This document shows positions 16,721-25,655 of a stretch of DNA of 64,000 nucleotides, piece by piece. Each line of letters opens with the position of its first letter. Position 1 is the first letter of the stretch. A program made the position numbers and the translations under genes. The DNA is from Leptospiraceae bacterium (lineage in GTDB: Bacteria > Spirochaetota > Leptospiria > Leptospirales > Leptospiraceae), in the NCBI GenBank assembly GCA_016711485.1, contig JADJSX010000006.1:41001-105000 (forward strand), given 5' to 3'. The notes under the pieces were generated by a model. It made no database searches, was not told where the DNA came from, and worked only from the letters and a program-made list of their open reading frames with translations.

Positions 16721-18820
16721 ATGACATACAAACACAATTTAAACTTTGACAGGGAAGCCATATCCTTAGAGTCCGGAAATTGGGCAAAACAAGCAGATGG
16801 TAGTGTAGTATACCGAATAGGTAACTTAGTAATGTTAGCCACTGTCTGCGCTGTAGACGATACAAAAGACGGACAGGATTTTTTCCCACTGACTTGCGAA
16901 TACACTGAAAAAATGTATTCCGTTGGTCGAATTCCTGGCGGATACATAAAACGTGAAAGCAAACCTTCCGAATACGAAGTTCTACTTTCGCGTATCATTG
17001 ATAGACCAATTCGTCCTATGTTTCCAGAAGGATACTTCTGTGAAGTTCAATTAATTGTGACTGTACTTTCTGCGGATAAGAATATATCTACCGCAGGTCA
17101 CGCAATTTGTGCTGCAAGTGCCGCATTGATGGTTTCCGATATTCCATTTCACGGTCCTTTAGCAGGAGTTCGAGTAGGAAGAATTGACGGTAAATTAGTA
17201 TATAACCCCGAGAACGATATCATAGCAAAATCGGATATGGACATTATTGTTGCTGGTACTATTGATTCAATTGTAATGATCGAAGGGGAATGTAAAGAAC
17301 TGAGTAATCACGATTTACTCGATGCACTAAAATTTGCGCATGACTACATCAAAGCATCAGTAACTTTTCAATCTGAATTTGCAAAAATTGTCAACAAACC
17401 TAAAAAAGAAATCAAACTCAAAATTAAAGACGAAAGTTTATTTAAAAAAGTTAGAGAATATTCGATTGAAAAAATATCATTAGCAAATCGTAATTCTGAC
17501 AAATCTGCAAGATCGAAAGGAATTTCTGATGCAAATGCAGAGACGATAGCGTATTTTAAAGAACAAAATCTATCCGATTCCGAAATCAAAGAAGTAAAAA
17601 ACTTTTTACATGAAGTAGAAGCAGAAGTAGTTCGGGATTTAATTTTCAAAGAAGGGATTAGAGCTGACGGAAGAAAACTAGAAGAAGTCAGAGATATTTC
17701 TTGTGAATTAAATGTATTACCCGGAGCACATGGATCGGCTGTATTTACACGTGGACAAACTCAATCACTTGGAGTCGTAACACTTGGAACAGGATCAGAT
17801 AACCAACGTTATGAGACAATTGAAGGGCAAAAAGAAAAAAACTTTATGTTACATTATAACTTTCCGGCTTATTCTGTTGGAGAAGTTAAACGTTCGGGAA
17901 GCCCTGGGCGTAGAGAAATTGGACATGGAAATTTAGCGGAAAGAGCACTCAAAGCAGTTCTGCCTAAATTCACTGATTTCCCATACGTTATACGTATTGT
18001 TTCAGAAATTTTAGAATCTAATGGTTCTAGCTCTATGGCATCTGTATGCAGTGGATCACTAGCTATGATGTCTGGTGGGGTGCCACTTAAAGCAGCTGTT
18101 TCTGGAGTTGCAATGGGACTCATTACTTCGCCTAACAAAGAGTTTGCGATACTAACCGATATTGCAGGCATTGAAGATCATTTTGGAGATATGGATTTTA
18201 AGTTAGCGGGAACTCGTAAAGGAATCACTGCTTTCCAAATGGACTTGAAGATAACAGGCGTTGGCCTTGATGTATTGGAAAAAGCGATTGCGCAAGCAGA
18301 ACGTGGACGTACACATATTTTAAATGAAATGGAAAAATCAATTACTCAATCTGCCGCTGAACTTTCTAAAACTGCTCCTCGAATCACTATCAAAATGATT
18401 CCAAAGGATAGAATTGGAGAATTGATTGGTCCAGGTGGAAAAAATATTCGCTCTATTATTGAACAAAGTAAAGCTGATATCAATATTGATGATGATGGAA
18501 AAGTTACAATTTCTAGTCCAGATGCAGAATCTTCTCAAAAAGCTCTCGATATTATTGAGGGTATGTTCGCAGAAGTGGAAGTTGGAAAAATATACGAAGG
18601 TAAAGTTAAACGTATCACTGACTTTGGTGCATTCGTAGAAATTCTTCCTGGAAAAGAAGGCCTATGCCATATTTCTAAACTTGATTCTAAAAGAGTCAAC
18701 GCAGTTAGAGATGTAATTTCGGAAGGTGAAATTATCCGTGTTAAAGTTTTAGGTGTAGACAGACAAGGAAAAATGGATCTTTCTCGCAAAGATGCGATGG
18801 CACAGGAAAATCATTCCTGA
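16721..18820 (+). CDS. pnp: Polyribonucleotide nucleotidyltransferase
   Basis: PNPase degrades RNA 3' to 5' by phosphorolysis and can add nucleotides. The 699-residue product has the normal domain order: first RNase PH domain (1-145), helical linker, second RNase PH domain (about 310-545, with FTRGQTQSLGVVTLGTG and the GSPGRREIGHG motif), then a KH domain (about 555-615, IGPGGKNIRSI) and an S1 domain (about 620-695, GKVKRITDFGAFVEILPGKEGLCHISKL). Everything needed for activity is present. It follows rpsO by 13 bases and precedes the M16 peptidase by 3. Confidence 0.98.
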   Translation: MTYKHNLNFDREAISLESGNWAKQADGSVVYRIGNLVMLATVCAVDDTKDGQDFFPLTCEYTEKMYSVGRIPGGYIKRESKPSEYEVLLSRIIDRPIRPMFPEGYFCEVQLIVTVLSADKNISTAGHAICAASAALMVSDIPFHGPLAGVRVGRIDGKLVYNPENDIIAKSDMDIIVAGTIDSIVMIEGECKELSNHDLLDALKFAHDYIKASVTFQSEFAKIVNKPKKEIKLKIKDESLFKKVREYSIEKISLANRNSDKSARSKGISDANAETIAYFKEQNLSDSEIKEVKNFLHEVEAEVVRDLIFKEGIRADGRKLEEVRDISCELNVLPGAHGSAVFTRGQTQSLGVVTLGTGSDNQRYETIEGQKEKNFMLHYNFPAYSVGEVKRSGSPGRREIGHGNLAERALKAVLPKFTDFPYVIRIVSEILESNGSSSMASVCSGSLAMMSGGVPLKAAVSGVAMGLITSPNKEFAILTDIAGIEDHFGDMDFKLAGTRKGITAFQMDLKITGVGLDVLEKAIAQAERGRTHILNEMEKSITQSAAELSKTAPRITIKMIPKDRIGELIGPGGKNIRSIIEQSKADINIDDDGKVTISSPDAESSQKALDIIEGMFAEVEVGKIYEGKVKRITDFGAFVEILPGKEGLCHISKLDSKRVNAVRDVISEGEIIRVKVLGVDRQGKMDLSRKDAMAQENHS

Positions 18821-18823
18821 TAA

Positions 18824-20092
18824 ATGAACCTAAGGCTAAACAAGAGTAAACTCTCTAACGGTCTAACGGTTTTATTTCAGCCTGTACCCAATGCTACCAA
18901 TGTTTCCATTGGTCTTTGGGTACAGATTGGCTCTAGATATGAGAATGAATCTGAAAAAGGTTACACTCATTTTTTAGAGCATATGCTTTTTAAAGGTACC
19001 GAAAAAAGAACTTCCAAAAAACAAGCAGAAGATATTGAGAGAGTAGGCGGTTTTTTTAATGCGGTTACGTCTCGTGAGTATACTTACTATTATGTGACAG
19101 TTGCTTCTTCTGAGATTGAACTAGGTTTCGATATTCTATCGGATATGGTATTTCAACCTCTTTTAAAACAGGAAGATATCCAAAACGAAGCAAATGTAAT
19201 TTTAGAAGAATTAAAAAGTTACGAAGACAGTCCAGACGATTATGTTTATGATCAATACTTCAAAAATATTTTTAAAAATCATCCTTTAGGACAAGATATT
19301 ATTGGAACTCGTGAGTCAGTAGCGGGTGTAACTTCTGATTCAATTCGAGCCTATTATAAAAAGCATTATATTCCAGGTAGAATGGTTTTATCCATAGCTG
19401 GAGATTTTTCAAACGAATTAATCGATGAATTATCAGGGAGATTTTTTAATGTTCCGGTTACTGGTTCGTTAGCTCCACTTACAAATGATCCAGTTGAAAA
19501 ATCTTTTAGTGTTCATTTCATTAAAAGAAATTTAGAACAAGTAAATTTTCTTTTGGGAGCAGAAGGATTTCCACGTGATTTTAAAACTGCAGTTCGGCTC
19601 AATGTAATTTCTACAATTTTTGGCGGAGGAATGTCTTCACGGTTATTTCAAAAAATAAGAGAAGATAAAGGACTTTGTTATAGTATTAGTTCGTTTCCTT
19701 CCTCTTATTTAGATACGGGGATAATGAATATTAACTGTGGAACTTCTAAAGATAAACTTTTGCAATCTGTGGATTCTATTTTGGAAGAAATTCGACTTTT
19801 AAAAAAGGACGGGTTTTCGCAGGATGAACTGACATTCGCAAAAGGAAATCAAAAAGGTGGACTTGCAATTGGCTATGAGATTCCAGAACATAGAATGAGT
19901 GATGTTGCGATGCAAGAGATTTACTTTGGAACGTTTTATGGATATCAGGATAGACTTGATGAGTTATTTTCTGTTACTCTAGACGAAATAAATAATCTTG
20001 TACAAAATATTTTTTCTATAGATCAAATGCATTTTACTGGAATCGGAAATATTTCAAAGTCTGACATAAAAAAAATACAAACCAAAATATAA
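18824..20092 (+). CDS. M16 family zinc peptidase (processing-peptidase type)
   Basis: The 422-residue product has the inverted zinc motif HFLEH (His49, Glu52, His53) and, about 75 residues later, the second glutamate segment NEANVILEELKSYEDSP, as in active M16 subunits. The C-terminal half has the usual second domain (GGGMSSRLFQKIREDKGLCYSI). Relatives sit beside pnp in many genomes and are related to mitochondrial processing peptidase beta; the natural substrate is unknown. No signal peptide is visible, so it is probably cytosolic. It lies 3 bases after pnp and 3 bases before dut. Confidence 0.93.
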   Translation: MNLRLNKSKLSNGLTVLFQPVPNATNVSIGLWVQIGSRYENESEKGYTHFLEHMLFKGTEKRTSKKQAEDIERVGGFFNAVTSREYTYYYVTVASSEIELGFDILSDMVFQPLLKQEDIQNEANVILEELKSYEDSPDDYVYDQYFKNIFKNHPLGQDIIGTRESVAGVTSDSIRAYYKKHYIPGRMVLSIAGDFSNELIDELSGRFFNVPVTGSLAPLTNDPVEKSFSVHFIKRNLEQVNFLLGAEGFPRDFKTAVRLNVISTIFGGGMSSRLFQKIREDKGLCYSISSFPSSYLDTGIMNINCGTSKDKLLQSVDSILEEIRLLKKDGFSQDELTFAKGNQKGGLAIGYEIPEHRMSDVAMQEIYFGTFYGYQDRLDELFSVTLDEINNLVQNIFSIDQMHFTGIGNISKSDIKKIQTKI

Positions 20093-20095
20093 ATT

Positions 20096-20548
20096 ATGGA
20101 AGAAGTAAAAATCAAAGTACAAAAGTTTTTTCCGGACGTAAAATTGCCCGAGAAAAAAACTCCAGGAGCTGCTGCAATGGATGTAGCTGCATATTGTCCG
20201 AAAGCAAATATTCTAATTGAAGTAGGGCAAACAGTCCTTATTCCCACAGGGTTCTGTTTAGAAATCCCAGAAGGGTATTTTGTAGAAATACGACCTCGCT
20301 CTGGATTTTCTTCAAAGGAAAACATTCTAATTCCTAATTCTCCGGGTACTATTGACTCTGATTATCGAGGACAAGTATTTGTTCCATTATTTAATCTAAG
20401 TAAATCTCCTTTTACTGTAACCAATGGACTTCGTATTGCGCAAATGCTTGTTTGCCGATCAATTGGGATAAACTGGACACTAGTCGACGAAATATCTCTG
20501 AACACAGAACGTGGTGCTGGTGGATTTGGTTCAACAGGAAACAGTTAA
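20096..20548 (+). CDS. dut: dUTP diphosphatase
   Basis: The enzyme hydrolyses dUTP to dUMP and keeps uracil out of DNA. The 150-residue product is the right size for the trimeric family and shows its five motifs: AAAMDVAA (motif I), PRSGFSSKENI (II), GTIDSDYRGQV (III), GLRIAQMLV (IV) and the C-terminal arm RGAGGFGSTG (V). In motif I the usual G-Y/F-D is A-M-D, and in motif IV the usual Gly-Asp is Gly-Leu, modest departures that leave the catalytic Asp in motif III intact. It closes the translation operon. Confidence 0.95.
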   Translation: MEEVKIKVQKFFPDVKLPEKKTPGAAAMDVAAYCPKANILIEVGQTVLIPTGFCLEIPEGYFVEIRPRSGFSSKENILIPNSPGTIDSDYRGQVFVPLFNLSKSPFTVTNGLRIAQMLVCRSIGINWTLVDEISLNTERGAGGFGSTGNS

Positions 20549-20648
20549 ATTCTTATAGTAGGGTATTGCCGAAAAATTACAAACCAATTGAGTTTAAGTT
20601 TGTAAATAATCAGGCAAGATGACGTGAATGGAAAATCAAAAAAACCGA

Positions 20649-20676
20649 TTGACACAACATTTCCTTTACATAAGGT
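20649..20676 (+). promoter_or_regulatory. Candidate promoter of the Spo0M-like gene
   Basis: A perfect -35 hexamer TTGACA lies at 20649-20654. The -10 region around 20671-20676 (TAAGGT) is a poor match at 16-base spacing. A ribosome site (AAAGGGG) lies at about 20689-20695 before the ATG at 20709, so transcription from here fits the gene start. Only the -35 part is strong. Confidence 0.35.
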
Positions 20677-20708
20677 AAATACACAAATAAAGGGGTGTAA
20701 TAAATAAT

Positions 20709-21110
20709 ATGAGTATTTTAGATTCTTTAAAAAGTATAGTGGGCTCTGGCGCACCAAAAGTGGACGTGAAGCTTTTTAAAACACAAGCATCCATGCAAGA
20801 AAGTGTAAAAGGACTAACTACAATTACGGGTGGCGAGTATCCTGTTACAATTGAAAAAGTTATTCTTTATGTATTAACGACGGAAGAATTGAAAGACCAA
20901 GGTAAAACAAAAGAATCAGACGAAAAAGTAGGGATACTTACTATCAATGATTATGTGCTCGAACCAAAAGAAGTTATTACAATTCCTTTTCAAATGAAAA
21001 TTCCAAAGGACAACTTGATTACGTCATCCGCAATCAAACATTATGTAAAAGTATTAATTGAAATTAAAGGGCAGAATGTTTTTGGAACTAGCGAAATTAC
21101 CATAGCCTAA
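20709..21110 (+). CDS. Spo0M/arrestin-like fold protein
   Basis: The 133-residue soluble product has a beta-rich pattern with the N-terminal Asp-Ser-Leu-Lys start and the VKGLTTITGGEYPVTIEKVIL segment. It also contains PFQMKIPKDNLITSSAIKHYVKVLIEIKG, which resembles the first arrestin-like domain of Spo0M (sporulation control) proteins. Full Spo0M proteins are about twice as long, so this is a single-domain form. Spirochaetes do not sporulate, so the Bacillus role does not carry over. It stands alone with its own promoter candidate. The family call is from pattern resemblance. Confidence 0.6.
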   Translation: MSILDSLKSIVGSGAPKVDVKLFKTQASMQESVKGLTTITGGEYPVTIEKVILYVLTTEELKDQGKTKESDEKVGILTINDYVLEPKEVITIPFQMKIPKDNLITSSAIKHYVKVLIEIKGQNVFGTSEITIA

Positions 21111-21226
21111 TAAATATATGGTATTCCACTTGATTTTTTCATTTCGGAGTCACCGTAAACTTAGCGTAAGTTAAATATGAATTATCCAGTTTACAAAAAA
21201 AATTTGTATAAAATATCTATTGAATC

Positions 21227-22240
21227 ATGAAAGTTTTTGAACTACAAAACAATTTCGGATTAGAAAATTTAAAACTTATTAACAGAGATAAACCAAGTAT
21301 TATCAATGGAAATGATGTTTTAATTAAAATGAAAGCCACTTCTTTAAATTATAGGGACTATTTAGTAGTAACCGGTAAATACAATCCAAAGTTTAAACTT
21401 CCATTTGTTCCTTTGAGTGACGGCGCCGGAGAAATTCTAGAAATAGGATCGACCGTAAGCGATTTTAAAGTCGGGGATAGGGTAATACTTCAATTTGCTC
21501 CAATGTGGTTGGATGGAGATGCAAGTTATGAACAATCTCGTTATACATTGGGGGGACCACTAGACGGAACACTCATGGAAGAAAAGGTATATCCAGATTA
21601 TGCGTTAGTCAAAATTCCCGAATATATGAGTTATGAAGAGGCGGCGACACTACCCTGTGCCGCTCTTACTTCTTGGTCTTCTCTCGTAACATATGGACGA
21701 ATTTTTCCAGGGGATACTGTTGTTGTTCTTGGGACGGGTGGTGTATCTATATTTGCATTACAAATCGCCAAATTTCACGGAGCAAAAGTAATAGTAACCT
21801 CCGGAAGTGATGATAAGTTGGAGCAAGCTAAATCTTTGGGCGCTGATTATGTAATTAATTACAAAACTACTTCCGATTGGGGAAAGAAGGTCAAAGAAAT
21901 TACAAAAACTGGAGCGGATCATATTATTGAGGTAGGTGGAGCCGGGACACTCGAACAGTCCATAAAAGCGATTCGACCCTTTGGACAAATTAGTTTAATT
22001 GGAATACTGGCAGGAGGTGCAAACGATTTGAACTTGTTGCCTGTTCTAATGAATAATATAAAACTACAGGGAATTCTTGTTGGAAGTAAGGCAGGATTAG
22101 CCGCTATGTGCAAAGCATTTGATTTTCATCAAACGAAACCTGTCATCGACCGAGTTTTTGATTTTCAAGATTCTGTTCAGGCGATTGAATACTTAAAAAC
22201 AGGAAATCATTTTGGAAAAATTGTGATCAGTTTACGTTAG
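21227..22240 (+). CDS. MDR-family alcohol dehydrogenase / quinone oxidoreductase
   Basis: The 337-residue product is a medium-chain dehydrogenase/reductase. The N-terminal catalytic domain has MKATSLNYRDYLVVTG and a DGAGEILEIGSTVSDFKVGDRV stretch. The Rossmann domain carries the VLGTGGVSIFALQIAK dinucleotide motif near residue 170 and GADYVINYKTTSDW. The Cys and His that bind catalytic zinc in true alcohol dehydrogenases are not in their normal places, which points to a zinc-independent quinone or enoyl reductase type, probably NADPH-linked. The substrate is unknown. It is a single gene followed by the short MITE-like element. Confidence 0.85.
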   Translation: MKVFELQNNFGLENLKLINRDKPSIINGNDVLIKMKATSLNYRDYLVVTGKYNPKFKLPFVPLSDGAGEILEIGSTVSDFKVGDRVILQFAPMWLDGDASYEQSRYTLGGPLDGTLMEEKVYPDYALVKIPEYMSYEEAATLPCAALTSWSSLVTYGRIFPGDTVVVLGTGGVSIFALQIAKFHGAKVIVTSGSDDKLEQAKSLGADYVINYKTTSDWGKKVKEITKTGADHIIEVGGAGTLEQSIKAIRPFGQISLIGILAGGANDLNLLPVLMNNIKLQGILVGSKAGLAAMCKAFDFHQTKPVIDRVFDFQDSVQAIEYLKTGNHFGKIVISLR

Positions 22241-22307
22241 AGAAAAAGAAGTTATTTTTCTGGTACAAAATATAAAATAGTAAGGTATATTTATTTGGTG
22301 TTATTAA

Positions 22308-22402
22308 CTGACGTTAAGCAACAGAGGAAATTATGGAATTTAAAGTGAAATTCTCAATATTAGAAGAATCTAATGAATTAATAGCGATAGCGTAAAGGTG
22401 AG
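22308..22402. mobile_element. MITE-like element, 95-bp short form
   Basis: The left end is CTGACGTTAAGC and the right end GCGTAAAGGTGAG; they are related to the termini of the other copies but diverged. Exact 7-bp direct repeats TTATTAA flank it (22301-22307 and 22403-22409). The interior keeps only the leader-like part (GAGGAAATTATGG) and the ttagaa...tctaatgaattaat block; the GC-rich half of the long copies is gone. A 20-codon frame (MEFKVKF...AIA) starts at 22334 behind AGAGGAAATT. It lies in the spacer between convergent genes. Confidence 0.8.
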
Positions 22403-22490
22403 TTATTAAATAAATCTAGCAAAACTTGTTGTTTCTACTAATTATTTTCTACTAGATTTTGTATATTTAGTAAAGTTGCAAAAATATTTT

Positions 22491-25400
22491 TTAAACGGCT
22501 AAAGGTAATTTGACTCTCATAAATTTAGGATTAAATTCTCCGGTCTTAATTTGTTCATATAGTTCGAAGAAATTTTTATTCGGCGCTGTGCCTTCTTCGT
22601 TGGCTGATAATTCTGGTTTTAATCGATCTAGAAAATACATGCTAATTTCACCTTTATTTTTTGCACTTACTTTGCCTCTATGTTCACATACAAAAAAATC
22701 TTTTACAAGTTCATATGTGGTTTCTGAAATATTGATTTTTCCAGGAATGCTAGATGATTCGATTCGACTTGCAATATTTACACTATCTCCCCATACGTCA
22801 TATGCAAACTTTGTAGTTCCAACAATTCCCCCAATTACCGGTCCTGTGTGTAAACCGATTCTAAGTTCCCAAGGCATCATTTCATCTTTCGAATTTAAAT
22901 TTAATTCTTGCATTCGAAGAGCGAAGTCTCTAAATTCCATTGCAGTCAAGCAAGCGTCTATCGCATGTGTTTTATTTGCTGTTGGAAGACCTCCTGCACA
23001 CATATAAGCATCGCCAATTGTTTTAAGTTTTTCTACATTGTATTTTTCACAAACGAAATCAAAAAAAGTAAAATATCCGTCTAGTTCAATCAGAAGTTGT
23101 TTCGGCAATAGGGACTCCGCGATTTTTGTAAAACCTACAAAGTCAGTGAATAAAATAGTAACAGATTCGTAAATGACTGGAATTACTTTGCTTGTATTTT
23201 TTAATTCGGTTGCAATTTTTGGAGGCAGGATACTTAAAAGTAAACTCTCCGATTTATCTTTTTCTGATTTGATATCTTTATATAGGTTGGAATTATGAAT
23301 TACTCCTGCAACTTGTTCCCCAAGATTTGCAATCGTGCGTAGATGCATTTTTGTTAGAGATAATTGAGTTGGACTAAAGAAATTTAAGATACCAATAATT
23401 TCATTTTTTACCTTGAGTGGAATTCCTACCATAGAAGAAATATTTAGATTTTCTAAAGCTAGTCTTTCTTCTTCATTTGATTTTTCTAAATCTAATTTTT
23501 TGTAGAACACCATTTTTTTGGATTTACAAATAAAAGAAAGTGCTCCCTTTTCAGTTTGAATTGGAATAAAAATTTGGCTGATTTTTCTCTTTTCTTCTGA
23601 TGTTACTGTTTCAGGGAACTTTGCTTCTAAAAGTTTCATTTTTTTCTTACTTTCAGTTATTATATGAAGTGAGTAAAATTCAATTCCATAATGTAATTCT
23701 ACAAAGTTCATGATTTTATCCATGATAAACTTCAATTCTAAATTTTCATTTATACTCCGCGCCAAACTATTAATAGCCTCAATTTCTTCTTTTGCTGCTT
23801 CTGCTTCTAATTTTGCTAATTCTGCTTTTTCTCTTTCTCTTTCAGCTCTGCTTTTTTCTGCTTCCATTGCTTTGAGAATTTTTTCCTTTTGAATGGCGGC
23901 GGTAAGTTGGTTTGTGAACATTGAGATAAATTTTAATTTATCCTTATTTAAATTGAGAGGATGATTAAAGGTAGCTAAGAAAAAAATTCCTTGAAATTCA
24001 TTGCGGATTAGTACGGGAATATAAAGAGAGGATAGTAGTTCAGGAATTCCCATTCCTGTAGTTTTATCTCTTTTGCGAGTGTACTTTGTTTTTGCGTTTT
24101 CAAAATAAATTGTTTTCTTTCGTTTATAGGCTATATATGATGCACCTGCTTCTTTAGATACTGGCATGCGAGCGTTAGACATAAAAACTTTAATTTCCTC
24201 AGGGATATCTTTTGTTATTCCTCGGTATGGAAAAAATTCATTGGTCTCAGGGTCTATAAAATACAAAAATGCAATGTTTGCTCTATAATAAGTCATGATA
24301 TGAGAAAATATTTCATCTAATACTTCATTAATGTTAGCTCCTTCTAATAGATGAATAATTAATTCATTTAATTTTTCCATTTCACCAGTTTGGATTTCTA
24401 ATTTTTCCATATAGGTGACCATACTGAACGAACGTTCTATTAATTTTTGGTCAAAGTCTTTTTTATTTCGCTGGAGTTCTTTGAGTGTATTATCCAAGTC
24501 TTGTTTGTATTTTTGTGTATAATTTTTAATTCGAGCGAAGGAACTTGGTCCATCTTGAAATAGGCGATAGGTTTTGATTAAGAATAAGGAAAGTAAAACA
24601 GAATTTACAATATTCTCTACGAAGCCCGAAAGCGGAAAATTGTAAGTAGCCAGTAAAATCGCTGTAATTAGGGCGTATAGTATTGTGTTCAGAATTAATA
24701 TTTTTTCTTTTAATACGGGAGAAAAGGAATAATAAAACAAGGATATTGAAAATATAAATAGGATAATTTGTGAAATTATTTTTAACTCTAATAAATTTTT
24801 AGAAATGGAAATTGGTATGAATAAATAGATTGGAGAAGGGGTGCTCATACCAATTAATAATAACATAAATAGGGAGGATAGGGCTAGCAGGATAAATAAT
24901 TTCTCTTTAATTTGTGTGAGGCTGTAAAAAAATATAAATAAAAAAGGTAATGCCAAACTAAGATTAATTAAATAATCAAAAATAGTTTTTTTCTCTAATT
25001 CTTGGAGTGTTCCAAGTTCGATATCTCCAGAAAAACCTAATTTGCCTGAATGAAAATTGGAAACTTGTAAAATAAGTTCCACTTCTTTCATTTCGAATTG
25101 AGAGGGAAATATTTGAATTCCCAACCACGGAATAGTATTTAATTTTGATTTGCTTGCATGTCCTGAGTATGCGATGATTTTATTATTTAAATAAAGTATG
25201 TAACTACTATTTATATCTTTAGTTCGGATATATAGATTTTTTTCAGCAAAATTATCAGGTAATATTAGTTTGAGTTTGAAACTTGCGAATGAATATTGTT
25301 TGCCGCTAATATTTTCTAATTTTCCAAATGTGTAAAATGTTTTAATATCGTTTGTTAAATTTTCAGGTAAGTCAATTGTCTCTGGAAAAAATTCCCACTC

Positions 25401-25592
25401 TCCGTTTAATTTTACAGACTTTTCTTTTGCAAAGTCCCAATTTTGTAAGTCTATAACTCCTTCTTTGTTTATTTGAGAATGTATTTCTACCCCACGTTGT
25501 CTATTTACGGCTACGCATCCCAAAATTAGGGAAAGGATGATAGCAAAAAAAATAGATCCATTTCGTAAGTTCAAATTAATTACTGCTCCCAA
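22491..25592 (-). CDS. 7TMR-DISM membrane receptor with GAF domains and class III adenylate/guanylate cyclase
   Basis: The 1033-residue product starts with a lipoprotein-like hydrophobic segment, then an extracellular 7TMR-DISM sensor (LQNWDFAKEKSVKLNGEWEFFPE, about 45-190), about seven membrane helices (about 205-390), and a coiled coil. Two GAF-type regions follow (about 430-570 and 620-770), with a charged coil of Lys/Glu/Ala between them. It ends in a class III cyclase domain (about 805-990) with both metal-binding aspartates (FTDFVGFT near 815, TIGDAYM near 860). This architecture is common in Leptospira, which encodes many cyclases. Signal and nucleotide preference cannot be told. It is transcribed alone. 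Confidence 0.9.
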   Translation of the reverse strand: MGAVINLNLRNGSIFFAIILSLILGCVAVNRQRGVEIHSQINKEGVIDLQNWDFAKEKSVKLNGEWEFFPETIDLPENLTNDIKTFYTFGKLENISGKQYSFASFKLKLILPDNFAEKNLYIRTKDINSSYILYLNNKIIAYSGHASKSKLNTIPWLGIQIFPSQFEMKEVELILQVSNFHSGKLGFSGDIELGTLQELEKKTIFDYLINLSLALPFLFIFFYSLTQIKEKLFILLALSSLFMLLLIGMSTPSPIYLFIPISISKNLLELKIISQIILFIFSISLFYYSFSPVLKEKILILNTILYALITAILLATYNFPLSGFVENIVNSVLLSLFLIKTYRLFQDGPSSFARIKNYTQKYKQDLDNTLKELQRNKKDFDQKLIERSFSMVTYMEKLEIQTGEMEKLNELIIHLLEGANINEVLDEIFSHIMTYYRANIAFLYFIDPETNEFFPYRGITKDIPEEIKVFMSNARMPVSKEAGASYIAYKRKKTIYFENAKTKYTRKRDKTTGMGIPELLSSLYIPVLIRNEFQGIFFLATFNHPLNLNKDKLKFISMFTNQLTAAIQKEKILKAMEAEKSRAEREREKAELAKLEAEAAKEEIEAINSLARSINENLELKFIMDKIMNFVELHYGIEFYSLHIITESKKKMKLLEAKFPETVTSEEKRKISQIFIPIQTEKGALSFICKSKKMVFYKKLDLEKSNEEERLALENLNISSMVGIPLKVKNEIIGILNFFSPTQLSLTKMHLRTIANLGEQVAGVIHNSNLYKDIKSEKDKSESLLLSILPPKIATELKNTSKVIPVIYESVTILFTDFVGFTKIAESLLPKQLLIELDGYFTFFDFVCEKYNVEKLKTIGDAYMCAGGLPTANKTHAIDACLTAMEFRDFALRMQELNLNSKDEMMPWELRIGLHTGPVIGGIVGTTKFAYDVWGDSVNIASRIESSSIPGKINISETTYELVKDFFVCEHRGKVSAKNKGEISMYFLDRLKPELSANEEGTAPNKNFFELYEQIKTGEFNPKFMRVKLPLAV

Positions 25593-25655
25593 ATATGAAA
25601 AAGTGGCAAGACAGTATTCTTCGTTTAAAGGATGTCAAGTAAGATTTTTAATTTT

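Noticed and set aside
21158..21175. GCGTAAGTTAAA-like string resembling an element right end
   Set aside because: Only the GCGTAAG part matches and no left end or duplication is nearby.
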